DNA of 64,000 nt from Ilumatobacter fluminis (lineage in GTDB: Bacteria > Actinomycetota > Acidimicrobiia > Acidimicrobiales > Ilumatobacteraceae), in NCBI RefSeq assembly GCF_004364865.1, contig NZ_SOAU01000001.1:1-64000 (forward strand), in the 5' to 3' direction. The position numbers were made by a program, and so were the translations under genes. Of the stretch, positions 45,226-53,034 are shown piece by piece; positions within the stretch are counted from its first letter, which is position 1, and the number at the start of each line of letters is the position of its first letter. The notes under the pieces were generated by a model, which was given only the letters and a program-made list of their open reading frames with translations, was not told where the DNA came from and did not search any database.

Positions 45226-46407
45226 TCAGCCGGCCGGGCGGTAGTGGGCCAGGCCGTCGTCGGTCCAGCGTGCGAACTCACCGAGTTCGCGCAGGTGCTC
45301 GAGGTGGGCGTAGGTCTCGCTCTCGGCCATCTCGCCCCACGATCGCTCGCGGAACAGCACCCGCATGTAGTCGTTGACGGTGCCGTCGGGCACCCGCTCG
45401 GCGGCGTCGCGGATGATCTGCAACCGGTCGCCGTGGTGTTCGATGATGTGCTCCGACCGACCCCGCAGGTCGGTGAACGGCTTGCCGTGCGCGGGGAGCG
45501 CGACCGACACACCCTCCTGATCGGCCATTCGGGCGAGCGACTCGAAGAACAGGGCGAGCGGGTCGGCCTGGGGCGCCATCCCGCTGATGTGCGGCGTGAT
45601 GGTGGGGAGCACGTGGTCGCCGGTGAACATCACGCCGTACTCGGGGTCGAACAGACACAGATGGTCGTAGGTGTGGCCGGGCGTGTGCATCGCGACCCAC
45701 TCGCGTCGGGCGAGCCGGATCGTCTGTCCCTCGACGAGCGGCTTGGTGGGTCGGAGCGGCTCGAAGATCCGGACCGAGTCGGTGCGTCCGCCGTGCAGCC
45801 GTTCGAGGAACTCCCGTGACGGGCCGGCCCGCCGGCCGCCCCACGGCGACGGGCGGCTCATGTAGCGCTCGATCGCCTCGACCTGTTCGTCGAAGGAGTT
45901 GATGGTGAGTTCGGCCGAGTCCTCCGACTCGTCGACGGCGTAGTCGAACAGGGTCCGGAACGACTCGTGGGTGACGATGTCGGCGCCCGACTCGTATCGG
46001 AGCCGTTGTGCGCCACCGAAGTGGTCGGGGTGCGAATGGGTGACGACGACGGTGTGGACGTCGGTCACCTGGTAGCCGGCTCGGCCCAGTCGGTCGACGA
46101 GCGACTCCCAGGCCTCGGGGCCGGGCAGGCCCGGGTCGACGACGGCGATGCCTCGCTCGTCCTCCATCACGTAGCAGTTGACGTGGCCGAGGCCGGGCAG
46201 CTGGATCGGGAGTTCGGTCCGGAGCACGCCGGGAGCGACCTCGGTGACGTCGGTCGTCGCCGTCTCCTGCTCCTGCTTGCGCGGGCGCGGCGCCTCGTCG
46301 CCGGTGTTCCCCGTCGCCGGGGCCGCGCCGTGCTGGTGGCCGTGCCGATGGGTGTGCCCGTCGGTCCGGCCGGGAGCGTGTTCGTGTTGGTGTTCGTCGT
46401 GGCTCAT
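45226..46407 (-). CDS. MBL-fold metallo-hydrolase with His-rich N-terminus
   Basis: Metallo-beta-lactamase-fold hydrolase (393 aa), cytosolic. The metal motif HSHPDHFGG is followed by further His/Asp ligands (TPGHTYDHLCLF, GDHVLPTI, and PAHGKPFTD), giving the binuclear site. Substrate unknown (acyl-CoA, glutathione thiolester or lactone-type). The first 33 residues contain ten His (HDEHQHEHAPGRTDGHTHR-type run), possibly for metal loading. Confidence 0.87.
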   Translation of the reverse strand: MSHDEHQHEHAPGRTDGHTHRHGHQHGAAPATGNTGDEAPRPRKQEQETATTDVTEVAPGVLRTELPIQLPGLGHVNCYVMEDERGIAVVDPGLPGPEAWESLVDRLGRAGYQVTDVHTVVVTHSHPDHFGGAQRLRYESGADIVTHESFRTLFDYAVDESEDSAELTINSFDEQVEAIERYMSRPSPWGGRRAGPSREFLERLHGGRTDSVRIFEPLRPTKPLVEGQTIRLARREWVAMHTPGHTYDHLCLFDPEYGVMFTGDHVLPTITPHISGMAPQADPLALFFESLARMADQEGVSVALPAHGKPFTDLRGRSEHIIEHHGDRLQIIRDAAERVPDGTVNDYMRVLFRERSWGEMAESETYAHLEHLRELGEFARWTDDGLAHYRPAG

Positions 46408-46507
46408 GAGGGTGCGCTCGACCGTACTCAGCGGCTGTTCCCGATCGTCAGTCGGGGTTCATCTCGTCGCGATGGTGCGATCGTCGACGGGGGCGTATGG
46501 TGACGTC

Positions 46508-47029
46508 GTGACTCGCTGTCGGGTGTTCATCGCTTCGTCGCTCGACGGGTTCATCGCCGGCCCCGACGACGAACTCGACTGGCTCGACTTCCCCGACGCG
46601 GACGACACGTTCACCCCGTTCTTCGCCGACGTCGGCGCGATGCTGATGGGCCGCCGTACCTATGACGTGGTGTCGTCGTTCGACGGCCCGTGGCCCTACG
46701 GCGACACGCCGGTGCTCGTCGCGACACGTCGGCCGATGCCCGACACCGAACCGACGGTGCGCGCCGTGACCGGTTCGATCGACGACATGGTCGCCGAGGC
46801 GAAACAGGCTGCCGGAGAGCGAGACGTCTACCTCGACGGCGGCGAACTCGTTCGTCAGGCGCTGGAGGCGGGTCTCGTCGACGAGATGACCGTCACGATG
46901 ATCCCGGTCGTCCTCGGCGCCGGCCGCCCGTTGTTCGCCGGCGTCGGCAACCGTCACGAGCTCGAACTGCAAGCCACCCGAGAACTCGGCTCCGGCCTCG
47001 TCCAACTCACCTACACCCCCGTCCGTTGA
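46508..47029 (+). CDS. RibD C-terminal/dihydrofolate-reductase-like protein
   Basis: Small protein (173 aa) of the dihydrofolate-reductase-fold RibD_C family, found as stand-alone reductases using NADPH or F420. It has the IASSLDGFIAG opening, MGRRTYDVVSSF and YLDGGELVRQAL region with the final VLGAGRPLF. Starting GTG 46508 is 6 nt downstream of TATGGT. Specific substrate cannot be assigned. Confidence 0.8.
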   Translation: MTRCRVFIASSLDGFIAGPDDELDWLDFPDADDTFTPFFADVGAMLMGRRTYDVVSSFDGPWPYGDTPVLVATRRPMPDTEPTVRAVTGSIDDMVAEAKQAAGERDVYLDGGELVRQALEAGLVDEMTVTMIPVVLGAGRPLFAGVGNRHELELQATRELGSGLVQLTYTPVR

Positions 47030-47034
47030 TCCCA

Positions 47035-47161
47035 GTCGGTTGAGGTCAGACCCCAACCGACGGTGCAGGACTGCAGCCTCCGAGCATGCCGGTCGGTTGG
47101 GGTCTGACCTCAACCGACGATGCCGAGCATGCCTGTCGGTTGGGGTCTGACCTCAACCGAC
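47035..47161. repeat. Family E repeat cluster (three palindromes)
   Basis: 27-nt palindromes with half-site GTCGGTTGGGGTC or its A variant at 47035-47061 (centre CAG), 47092-47118 (CTG) and 47135-47161 (CTG). Linker one contains GCAGGACTGCAGCCTCCGAG. The last unit supplies the stop codon of the TetR gene (47153-47155). Confidence 0.93.
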
Positions 47162-47698
47162 GATGCCGAGGCGGGCGGCGGCTCGGTCGGCGGGTTCGGG
47201 GCCGGCGAGTTGGCGGAGGAGCAGGACGCCGTCGAGGAGGGCGATGGCCGCTTCGGCGTCGGCTCGGCGCTGTTCCTCTGGGCCGGTGAAGTAGCCCGTC
47301 GCCCAGTCGATCCAGCCCTCGACCAGTTGGGGCACGATCGCGTCGTACGGCGACCGGCCCGCCGCGGCAAGCCCGTTCGCCTCGAAGAACAGGCCGAAGG
47401 TCGCGTCGGCTTCGGGGTTCGTGAGCGCCGGCCAGGCCCGGCGGACCAGCTCGATCGGCTCGGCGGCGCCGCCCTCGAAGGCCGGTTCGAGGGTGGCCTG
47501 GAGCTGCAGGCCGAGCATGACCACGACGTGGGCGATCAGGTCGCCGATCGTGGGGAAGTAGTAGACGACCGTCCGGTCGGCGATGCCGAGTCGTCGGGCG
47601 ACGCGCCCGAAGCTCAGCTGGCTGAGCCCACCGTCGAAGGCCGTCTCGACGGCGGCGGCGAGGATCTCGTCACGGCTGTGCTTGCGACTGGGGGACAC
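47153..47698 (-). CDS. TetR-family transcriptional regulator
   Basis: DNA-binding repressor of 181 aa. The HTH includes EILAAAVETAFDGGLSQLSFGRVARRLGIADRTVVYYFPTIGDLI; the C-terminal half is a generic ligand-binding domain. GTG 47698 is preceded by TACGAT 7 nt upstream. It is divergent from the alpha/beta hydrolase gene, with two identical-spaced operator palindromes between, so it likely represses that gene and itself. Its last residues (GIVG) and stop codon derive from a family E repeat. Confidence 0.87.
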   Translation of the reverse strand: MSPSRKHSRDEILAAAVETAFDGGLSQLSFGRVARRLGIADRTVVYYFPTIGDLIAHVVVMLGLQLQATLEPAFEGGAAEPIELVRRAWPALTNPEADATFGLFFEANGLAAAGRSPYDAIVPQLVEGWIDWATGYFTGPEEQRRADAEAAIALLDGVLLLRQLAGPEPADRAAARLGIVG

Positions 47699-47723
47699 GA
47701 CGTGGATCGTAACGGGGTTGACC

Positions 47724-47761
47724 GTAGTGGTCACTACAGATACAGTTGTAGTTGTCACTAC
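47724..47761. promoter_or_regulatory. Twin TetR operator palindromes
   Basis: GTAGTGGTCACTAC (47724-47737) and GTAGTTGTCACTAC (47748-47761) are near-identical palindromes 24 nt apart between the TetR and hydrolase genes. They are the likely binding sites of the divergently encoded TetR protein. Confidence 0.7.
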
Positions 47762-47780
47762 AACACTGACGGAGACCGCC

Positions 47781-48650
47781 ATGACCCTCACCGCCACCGA
47801 AGCCGCCGACCTGTTCCGCCGCGACCCCGACCGCCTGATCGACGTCGGTGCGGGCAAGGTCGCCGTCCGCACCGTGGGCACCGGACCCGACGTCCTCTTC
47901 GTGCACGGCTGGCCCGTCACCGGCGCCACCTTCCGGAAGTTGTTGCCGCATCTCACGCCCCACGTCACCTGCCACCTGATCGATCTCGTGGGCACCGGCT
48001 CCAGCGACTACGACGAACGGACGCCGGTCGGTATCGAGGGTCACGTGGAGGCGGTGCGACGAGTCGTCGACGAGCTCGGCCTGACCGACGTAGCCGTCGT
48101 CGGGCACGACAGTGGCGGCATGATCGCCCGGCACGCGCTGGCCGGGGACGAACGGGTGCGGTCGATGGTGATGATCGACACCGAACTGCCGGACGGACTC
48201 AGCTGGAGATTCACGGCCTTCATCCGCGGCACCCGACTGCCCGGGTTCGGCAAGGTGCTCGGATGGGTCGTCGGTCGGCGCCGGCTCCGCCGGTTCCCGC
48301 TCGTGCTCGGCGGCGCCTTCGTCGACAACGATCTGCTCGACGGCGAGTTCGACGAGTTCTTCCTCCGGCCACTCCACACCGATCCGGTCGCACTCGCCGC
48401 CGGTGTGCGGATCGTCGACTCGTTCGAGCAACGGTTCGTCACCGAACTGGCCGACCTCCACCGCCGGATCGAGGTGCCGGTCCATCTGGTGTGGGGCCGC
48501 CACGACCCGTTCTTCCCGGTCGACCGTGCCCGCGACCACGTCGCCGACTTCGCGGACGCCCGCCTCACCGTGATCGACGACGCCAGCCTCTTCTCCCACG
48601 AGGAACGCCCCGCCGAAGTCGCCACCGCCATCCTCGCCACAGTCCGGTAG
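47781..48650 (+). CDS. Alpha/beta hydrolase, Asp nucleophile (epoxide hydrolase/dehalogenase type)
   Basis: Soluble alpha/beta hydrolase (289 aa). The oxyanion motif is VLFVHGWPVTG and the nucleophile elbow GHDSGG carries Asp (about residue 110), as in epoxide hydrolases and haloalkane dehalogenases. Late GRHDPFFP and SLFSHEERP give the acid and His. Divergent from the TetR gene at 47153 with twin operators between; likely inducible by a xenobiotic or lipid. Exact reaction not determined. Confidence 0.82.
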   Translation: MTLTATEAADLFRRDPDRLIDVGAGKVAVRTVGTGPDVLFVHGWPVTGATFRKLLPHLTPHVTCHLIDLVGTGSSDYDERTPVGIEGHVEAVRRVVDELGLTDVAVVGHDSGGMIARHALAGDERVRSMVMIDTELPDGLSWRFTAFIRGTRLPGFGKVLGWVVGRRRLRRFPLVLGGAFVDNDLLDGEFDEFFLRPLHTDPVALAAGVRIVDSFEQRFVTELADLHRRIEVPVHLVWGRHDPFFPVDRARDHVADFADARLTVIDDASLFSHEERPAEVATAILATVR

Positions 48651-48658
48651 CGACGAAC

Positions 48659-48779
48659 GGTGTCGGATCCGTTGCGTCGCCGCGCCGAGGTGATCCCGGC
48701 AGGACCCGACGACGCAACGGATCCGACACCATTCGTCGCGGTGATCGGCAGGACCCAACGACGCAACGGATCCGACACC
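48659..48779. repeat. Family F palindromic repeat cluster
   Basis: GGTGTCGGATCCGTTGCGTC at 48659 pairs with two inverted copies ending GATCCGACACC at 48710-48730 and 48759-48779. The cluster lies between two convergent genes. Confidence 0.88.
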
Positions 48780-48787
48780 ATTCGTCG

Positions 48788-49957
48788 TCAGGTGCGGAGC
48801 CAGGTTTTGATGTCGTCGGTGTGTTGGCCGAGGGTCGGGGGCGGGAGGGTGTACTGCGGGGCGGCGGCGCTGAATCGGATGGGGTTGCGCACGAGGTCGA
48901 CCTCCTCGTCGCCCTCACCCACCGTCACCCTCGGCTCGAGACCGATCCGCTCCGCGAACTCGATGCCCTCGCCGACGGTGTTGATCGGCCCGCACGGCAC
49001 GCCACGGGCACTCAGCGCGTCGAACAGGTCGTCGGCCGACCGCGACGTCATCGCCGCGACCAGCAGCGGACGCAGCGCGTCACGGTTCACCGTTCGGTCG
49101 CCGTTGGTGAGGAAGCGGGGATCGTCGGCCACGTCGGGAATCCCGAGCGCCTCGCACAGGGCTCGGAACTGGCGGTCGTTCGCCGCCGCGATGATGATGT
49201 CGCGGTCAGCGGTCGGGAGCGGCTCGTAGGGGTAGACGCTCGGATGGTTGTTGCCCATCCGCATCGGCACCACGCCCGCCGCCGTGTACGCCGCCGTGTG
49301 GTTGACCAGCCCCGACAGCGCGGACGACATCAGGTTGACCTCGACGTGTTGCCCTTCCCCCGTCCGCTCCCGGTGGTGGAGTGCGGCCAGCACGCCGACG
49401 GTGCCGTGGAGGCCGGTCATCACGTCGAACATCGCGATGCCGGCGCGGTAGGCCGGCCCGTCGCGCTCGCCGGTGAGGCTCATCAGGCCCGACATCGCCT
49501 GGACGACGAGGTCGTATCCGGGCAGCGAGGCGCCCTCGCCCGACCCGAAGCCGCTGATCGACAGGTAGACGAGCTTCGGATTGATCGATCGTGCCGCGTC
49601 GTAGTCGAGTCCGAAGCCGGCGAGCTTGCCGGGCATGTAGTTCTCGAGGACGATGTCGGACCGTCGGAACAGCTCGTGCACGAGCGCGACGTCGTCGGGG
49701 TCGCGGAAGTCGAGCACGACCGACCGCTTGTTGCGGTTGATCGACAGGTAGTACGTGGCGGTTCCTTCGTGTTCGGGCGGCCGCCACGTGCGGGTCTCGT
49801 CGCCGGCAGCGCTCTCGACCTTGATGACGGTGGCGCCGAGGTCGGCCAGCATCATCGACGCGTACGGTCCGGCGAGCACGCGCGACAGATCGGCGACGAC
49901 CAGTCCGTCGAGCGGTCCGCGCTGGCCGGCGGCGGGGGGTGTGCCGTCGGTCGTCAT
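48788..49957 (-). CDS. CoA-transferase family III (CaiB/BaiF)
   Basis: CoA transferase of the formyl-CoA/carnitine-CoA type (389 aa). It has PLDGLVVADLSRVLAGPYASMMLADLGATVIKVE, the catalytic Asp in PGYDLVVQAMSG, EGQHVEVNLMSSALSG and FLTNGDRTVNRDALRPLL. Probably transfers CoA between carboxylic acids in catabolism. The adjacent ABM protein gene ends 4 nt before the start, suggesting cotranscription. Confidence 0.92.
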   Translation of the reverse strand: MTTDGTPPAAGQRGPLDGLVVADLSRVLAGPYASMMLADLGATVIKVESAAGDETRTWRPPEHEGTATYYLSINRNKRSVVLDFRDPDDVALVHELFRRSDIVLENYMPGKLAGFGLDYDAARSINPKLVYLSISGFGSGEGASLPGYDLVVQAMSGLMSLTGERDGPAYRAGIAMFDVMTGLHGTVGVLAALHHRERTGEGQHVEVNLMSSALSGLVNHTAAYTAAGVVPMRMGNNHPSVYPYEPLPTADRDIIIAAANDRQFRALCEALGIPDVADDPRFLTNGDRTVNRDALRPLLVAAMTSRSADDLFDALSARGVPCGPINTVGEGIEFAERIGLEPRVTVGEGDEEVDLVRNPIRFSAAAPQYTLPPPTLGQHTDDIKTWLRT

Positions 49958-49961
49958 CGAC

Positions 49962-50273
49962 TCAGATATCGAGACCCTTGGCGGCGACCGGCGACATCAT
50001 GATCACCTCGGGTCGCCCGGCGAGCAGGCCGCCGACGGCGCCCATGGCCGCCTTCATGCCGTCGCCCTTGCCGTGCACGGCCATGGCGTCGTCACCGGTG
50101 TAGAGCTCGAAGAACCAGTAGACGCCGGGCTCGTCCTTGGCGGCGTGGACCGAATAGATCTCGAGGCCCGACTCCTCCTCGGCGGCAGCGATCAGCCCGG
50201 CGAGCGCGGTCTCGAGTTCGGCCGACTTGCCGTCGGCGGCGGTCAGCTTGGCGATGACGGAGAGCTTCGACAT
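49962..50273 (-). CDS. Antibiotic-biosynthesis-monooxygenase (ABM) domain protein
   Basis: Ferredoxin-like-fold protein of 103 aa of the ABM/YgiN-like family; may be a quinol-type monooxygenase or an Rv0793-like protein. Motifs are LSVIAKLTAADGKSAELETALAGLIAAAEEESG and YSVHAAKDEPGVYWFFELYTGDDAM. TACGGT lies 7 nt upstream of the ATG at 50273. Cotranscribed with the downstream CoA transferase. Confidence 0.82.
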   Translation of the reverse strand: MSKLSVIAKLTAADGKSAELETALAGLIAAAEEESGLEIYSVHAAKDEPGVYWFFELYTGDDAMAVHGKGDGMKAAMGAVGGLLAGRPEVIMMSPVAAKGLDI

Positions 50274-50479
50274 GGCCCCGACCGTACCCACCCGGCCGCT
50301 CCCGCCCCCGATCGAACCGACGCTTCGCACCGATCCGACCGCCGCATCCGACCAGCCGCGTCGACCCCGATGCATCCGGATGCGGGGGTGGCTCCGAAGT
50401 ACCTGGTGAACGCAGCCGTTTGCCGCCCACCGACACCGGGCACGCACCACGACAGCCGCCGAACCCAGGAGAACCCCCC

Positions 50480-50920
50480 ATGGCCAAGTACGTGACCACG
50501 ATCGAGACCCCGATGCCCGCCGACCAGGCGTTCACCTTCATGGCCGATCTCCGCAACTTCGAGGACTGGGACCCGGGTGTCCAGAAGTCGGTACAGGTCG
50601 AGGGCTCGGGCCCTGGCCCCGACGCCGTGTTCGACGTCACCGTCGACGCACCCGGCAAGGGCCTCACCCTCCGCTACGAGACCACCGAGTACGACGCCCC
50701 CAACTCGTGCACCGTCAAGGCGAGCAGCACGCTGTTCACCTCGCTCGACCGCATCACGGTCGAGCCGACCGAGACCGGCTCGCTCGTCACCTACGACGCC
50801 GAACTCACCCTCAACGGCCCGCTCGGCCTGTTCGACTTCGCCCTGAAGCCCGCGTTCGGTCGCATCGGCGGCCGCGCCGACGAGGGCCTCCAGCAGGCGC
50901 TCGACGGAACGAAGCGCTGA
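50480..50920 (+). CDS. SRPBCC-family protein
   Basis: START/Bet v 1-like small lipid-binding protein (146 aa). Strand and helix signatures PMPADQAFTFMADLRNFEDWDPGVQKS and DAELTLNGPLGLFDFALKPAFGRIGGRADEGL are present. It starts the operon with the FAD oxidoreductase (next gene begins 1 nt after the stop). A good AGGAGA site lies 9 nt before the ATG. Probably handles lipid or fatty acid intermediates of the cluster. Confidence 0.83.
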   Translation: MAKYVTTIETPMPADQAFTFMADLRNFEDWDPGVQKSVQVEGSGPGPDAVFDVTVDAPGKGLTLRYETTEYDAPNSCTVKASSTLFTSLDRITVEPTETGSLVTYDAELTLNGPLGLFDFALKPAFGRIGGRADEGLQQALDGTKR

Positions 50921-50921
50921 C

Positions 50922-52226
50922 ATGCGCGAACGCATCGCCGTCGTCGGGTCGGGTATCGCCGGCCTCACCTGTGCTCACGTGTTGGGCCCCCATCACGACG
51001 TCACCCTGTACGAGGCGGCACCCCGCCTCGGGGGCCACGCCAACACCGTCGACGTGGTCGACCCGTCCGCCGGCACGATCGGCGTCGACACCGGCTTCAT
51101 CGTCCACAACGACCGCAACTACCCGAACCTGGTCGGCCTGTTCGACGAGCTCGGTGTCGAGACGATCGACACCGAGATGAGCTTCGGGGTGATCGACCGC
51201 GACCCCGAATCGGCCACCAACGGGCTCGCCTATCGAGCGACCAGCCCGAACAGCATGTTCGCCCAGCGGCGCAACATCCTGCGTCCGGCGATGTGGCGGA
51301 TGCTGCGCGACGTGCCGCGGTTCTACAAGGCCGCCCGGGCACTGCTCGACGACGATTCGGTCGAGAGCGACGAGTTGTCGCTCGCCGAGTTCCTCGAGCG
51401 CGAGGACTACAGCCGTGACTTCGTCGAGTTGCACCTCATCCCGATGGGGGCCTCGGTGTGGTCGGCCGACCCGTCGTCGTTCGCAGAGTTCCCGGCCCGC
51501 ACCCTCTTCCGGTTCCTCGACAACCACGGACTCTTGAGCGTCGGTGATCGTCCACAGTGGCGCACCGTCGTCGGCGGGAGCCGCACCTACGTCGATGCGA
51601 TCGCCCGCCGCTTCAGCGGCACGATCCGGCTCTCGGCACCGGTCACCTCGATCCATCGCGACTCCCGCAGCGTGCTGGTGTCGTCGCTCGGCCTCGTCGA
51701 GCGGTACGACCGGGTGATCCTGGCGACCCACAGCGACCAGGCGCTGACGATGCTCGCCGACGCCACCCCGATCGAACAGAAGGTGCTCGGCGCCGTCCGG
51801 TACCAGCCGAACACGGCCACGCTCCACACCGACACCTCGCTGCTCGCTCCCACGAAGCGGGCATGGTCGGCGTGGAACTACGAGCGCCGGTCCGCCGACC
51901 AGCGCGAAGCGACGCTGACCTACGACATGACCGCCCTGCAGCATCTGCCGGGCAGCAACCGCTATCTCGTCAGCCTCAACAGCGACGACCACATCGACCC
52001 GTCGAAGGTCTTGCGCTCGTTCGAGTACTCGCACCCGGTGTTCGACGCCGACGCGATCGAGGCGCAGCGCCGGTTCGACGAGGTCGACGGCGCCGACCGC
52101 GTGCACTTCTGCGGCGCCTGGTGGGGGTACGGCTTCCACGAGGACGGCATGGTGTCGGGCCTGCGGGTCTGCCACCGCATCGGCGTCGACTGGCATCGCA
52201 GCACACTGCTGGAGCAGGACCGATGA
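50922..52226 (+). CDS. FAD-dependent amine-oxidase-fold oxidoreductase
   Basis: NAD(P)/FAD-binding flavoprotein (434 aa) of the kind encoded next to CFA-synthase and DUF1365 genes in many bacteria. The dinucleotide motif is VVGSGIAGLTCAHVLG, followed by YEAAPRLGGHANTVDV and DTGFIVHNDRNYPNL; the C-terminal half has VSLNSDDHIDPSKVL and WWGYGFHEDGMVSGL. Likely modifies a methylated fatty-acyl chain. Confidence 0.87.
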   Translation: MRERIAVVGSGIAGLTCAHVLGPHHDVTLYEAAPRLGGHANTVDVVDPSAGTIGVDTGFIVHNDRNYPNLVGLFDELGVETIDTEMSFGVIDRDPESATNGLAYRATSPNSMFAQRRNILRPAMWRMLRDVPRFYKAARALLDDDSVESDELSLAEFLEREDYSRDFVELHLIPMGASVWSADPSSFAEFPARTLFRFLDNHGLLSVGDRPQWRTVVGGSRTYVDAIARRFSGTIRLSAPVTSIHRDSRSVLVSSLGLVERYDRVILATHSDQALTMLADATPIEQKVLGAVRYQPNTATLHTDTSLLAPTKRAWSAWNYERRSADQREATLTYDMTALQHLPGSNRYLVSLNSDDHIDPSKVLRSFEYSHPVFDADAIEAQRRFDEVDGADRVHFCGAWWGYGFHEDGMVSGLRVCHRIGVDWHRSTLLEQDR

Positions 52227-52993
52227 GGCCGGGCGGCGCGGCCGTGTGCAGCGGCACCGTGTACCACCGCCGCAACGTGCCGACCCGGAACGAGTTCACG
52301 TACCCGGTCGGCTACGTCTGGATCGACCCCGACCACCCCGATCGTCTCTGCCGTGAGCATCCGCTCTGGTCGGCGACGCGGACGGCCCCGGCCCGCTTCC
52401 GTCGCAGCGACTACGGGCTCGAGGCGACCGGCTCGCTCGCCGAGTCGGTCCGAGACGACCTGACGCCGGTGTTGCAGGAGCGTCCCACCGGCGCCGTGCG
52501 CATGCTCACCCAGGTGCGTCGGTTCGGTTGGCTGTTCAACCCCATCACCGTCTACCTCGCCTGGACCGACGACGACGCCGATCCGGCGGGCGCCGTGCTC
52601 GAGGTGACGAACACCCCGTGGAAGGAACGACTGCGCTACCCCGTCCGGTTGTGGCGCCGAGGCGACTGGCTGACGGCGACGACCGACAAGGTGCTCCACG
52701 TCTCCCCGTTCCTCGACGAGTCGCAGCGGTACGACATCCGCCTGCGCGGCGACGACGAACGCATCGAGTTCGGCATCGACGTCGTCCCCGACGGGATGGA
52801 CGAACCGATCGTGGTCACCGGCCTGACGACCGAGCGCGTCCCGGCGACGCGATCCGCGCTCTCGCGAGCGTTCGTCCGGCCGTTCCTCTCGACACACCGC
52901 GTGTCGTGGGGTATTCATTGGCAAGCACTGAAGCTGTGGTGGAAGCGGGTGCCGTTCGTGCCGCACCCGCGGAAGCGGGAGGTACCGGCATGA
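52223..52993 (+). CDS. DUF1365 family protein
   Basis: Protein of 256 aa with the DUF1365 pattern: GTVYHRRNVPTRNEFTYPVGYVWIDPDHP, QVRRFGWLFNPITVYLAW and LEVTNTPWKERLRYPVRL; biochemical function unknown. ATG 52223 overlaps the upstream stop by 4 nt (ATGA), showing translational coupling. Always associated with the FAD oxidoreductase and CFA synthase in this type of cluster. Confidence 0.87.
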   Translation: MRPGGAAVCSGTVYHRRNVPTRNEFTYPVGYVWIDPDHPDRLCREHPLWSATRTAPARFRRSDYGLEATGSLAESVRDDLTPVLQERPTGAVRMLTQVRRFGWLFNPITVYLAWTDDDADPAGAVLEVTNTPWKERLRYPVRLWRRGDWLTATTDKVLHVSPFLDESQRYDIRLRGDDERIEFGIDVVPDGMDEPIVVTGLTTERVPATRSALSRAFVRPFLSTHRVSWGIHWQALKLWWKRVPFVPHPRKREVPA

Positions 52994-53034
52994 CCCCGAT
53001 CATCCAGGAACGAGCCCAGGCGGTCGAGCGATGA
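52990..53034 (+). CDS. 14-codon mini-ORF between DUF1365 and CFA synthase
   Basis: An ATG at 52990 overlaps the DUF1365 stop (ATGA) and reads MTPIIQERAQAVER to a TGA at 53032-53034 that overlaps the CFA-synthase ATG at 53031 (ATGA). The frame offset and ATGA overlap on both sides suggest a coupling peptide or chance; no homology can be claimed. Confidence 0.35.
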   Translation: MTPIIQERAQAVER

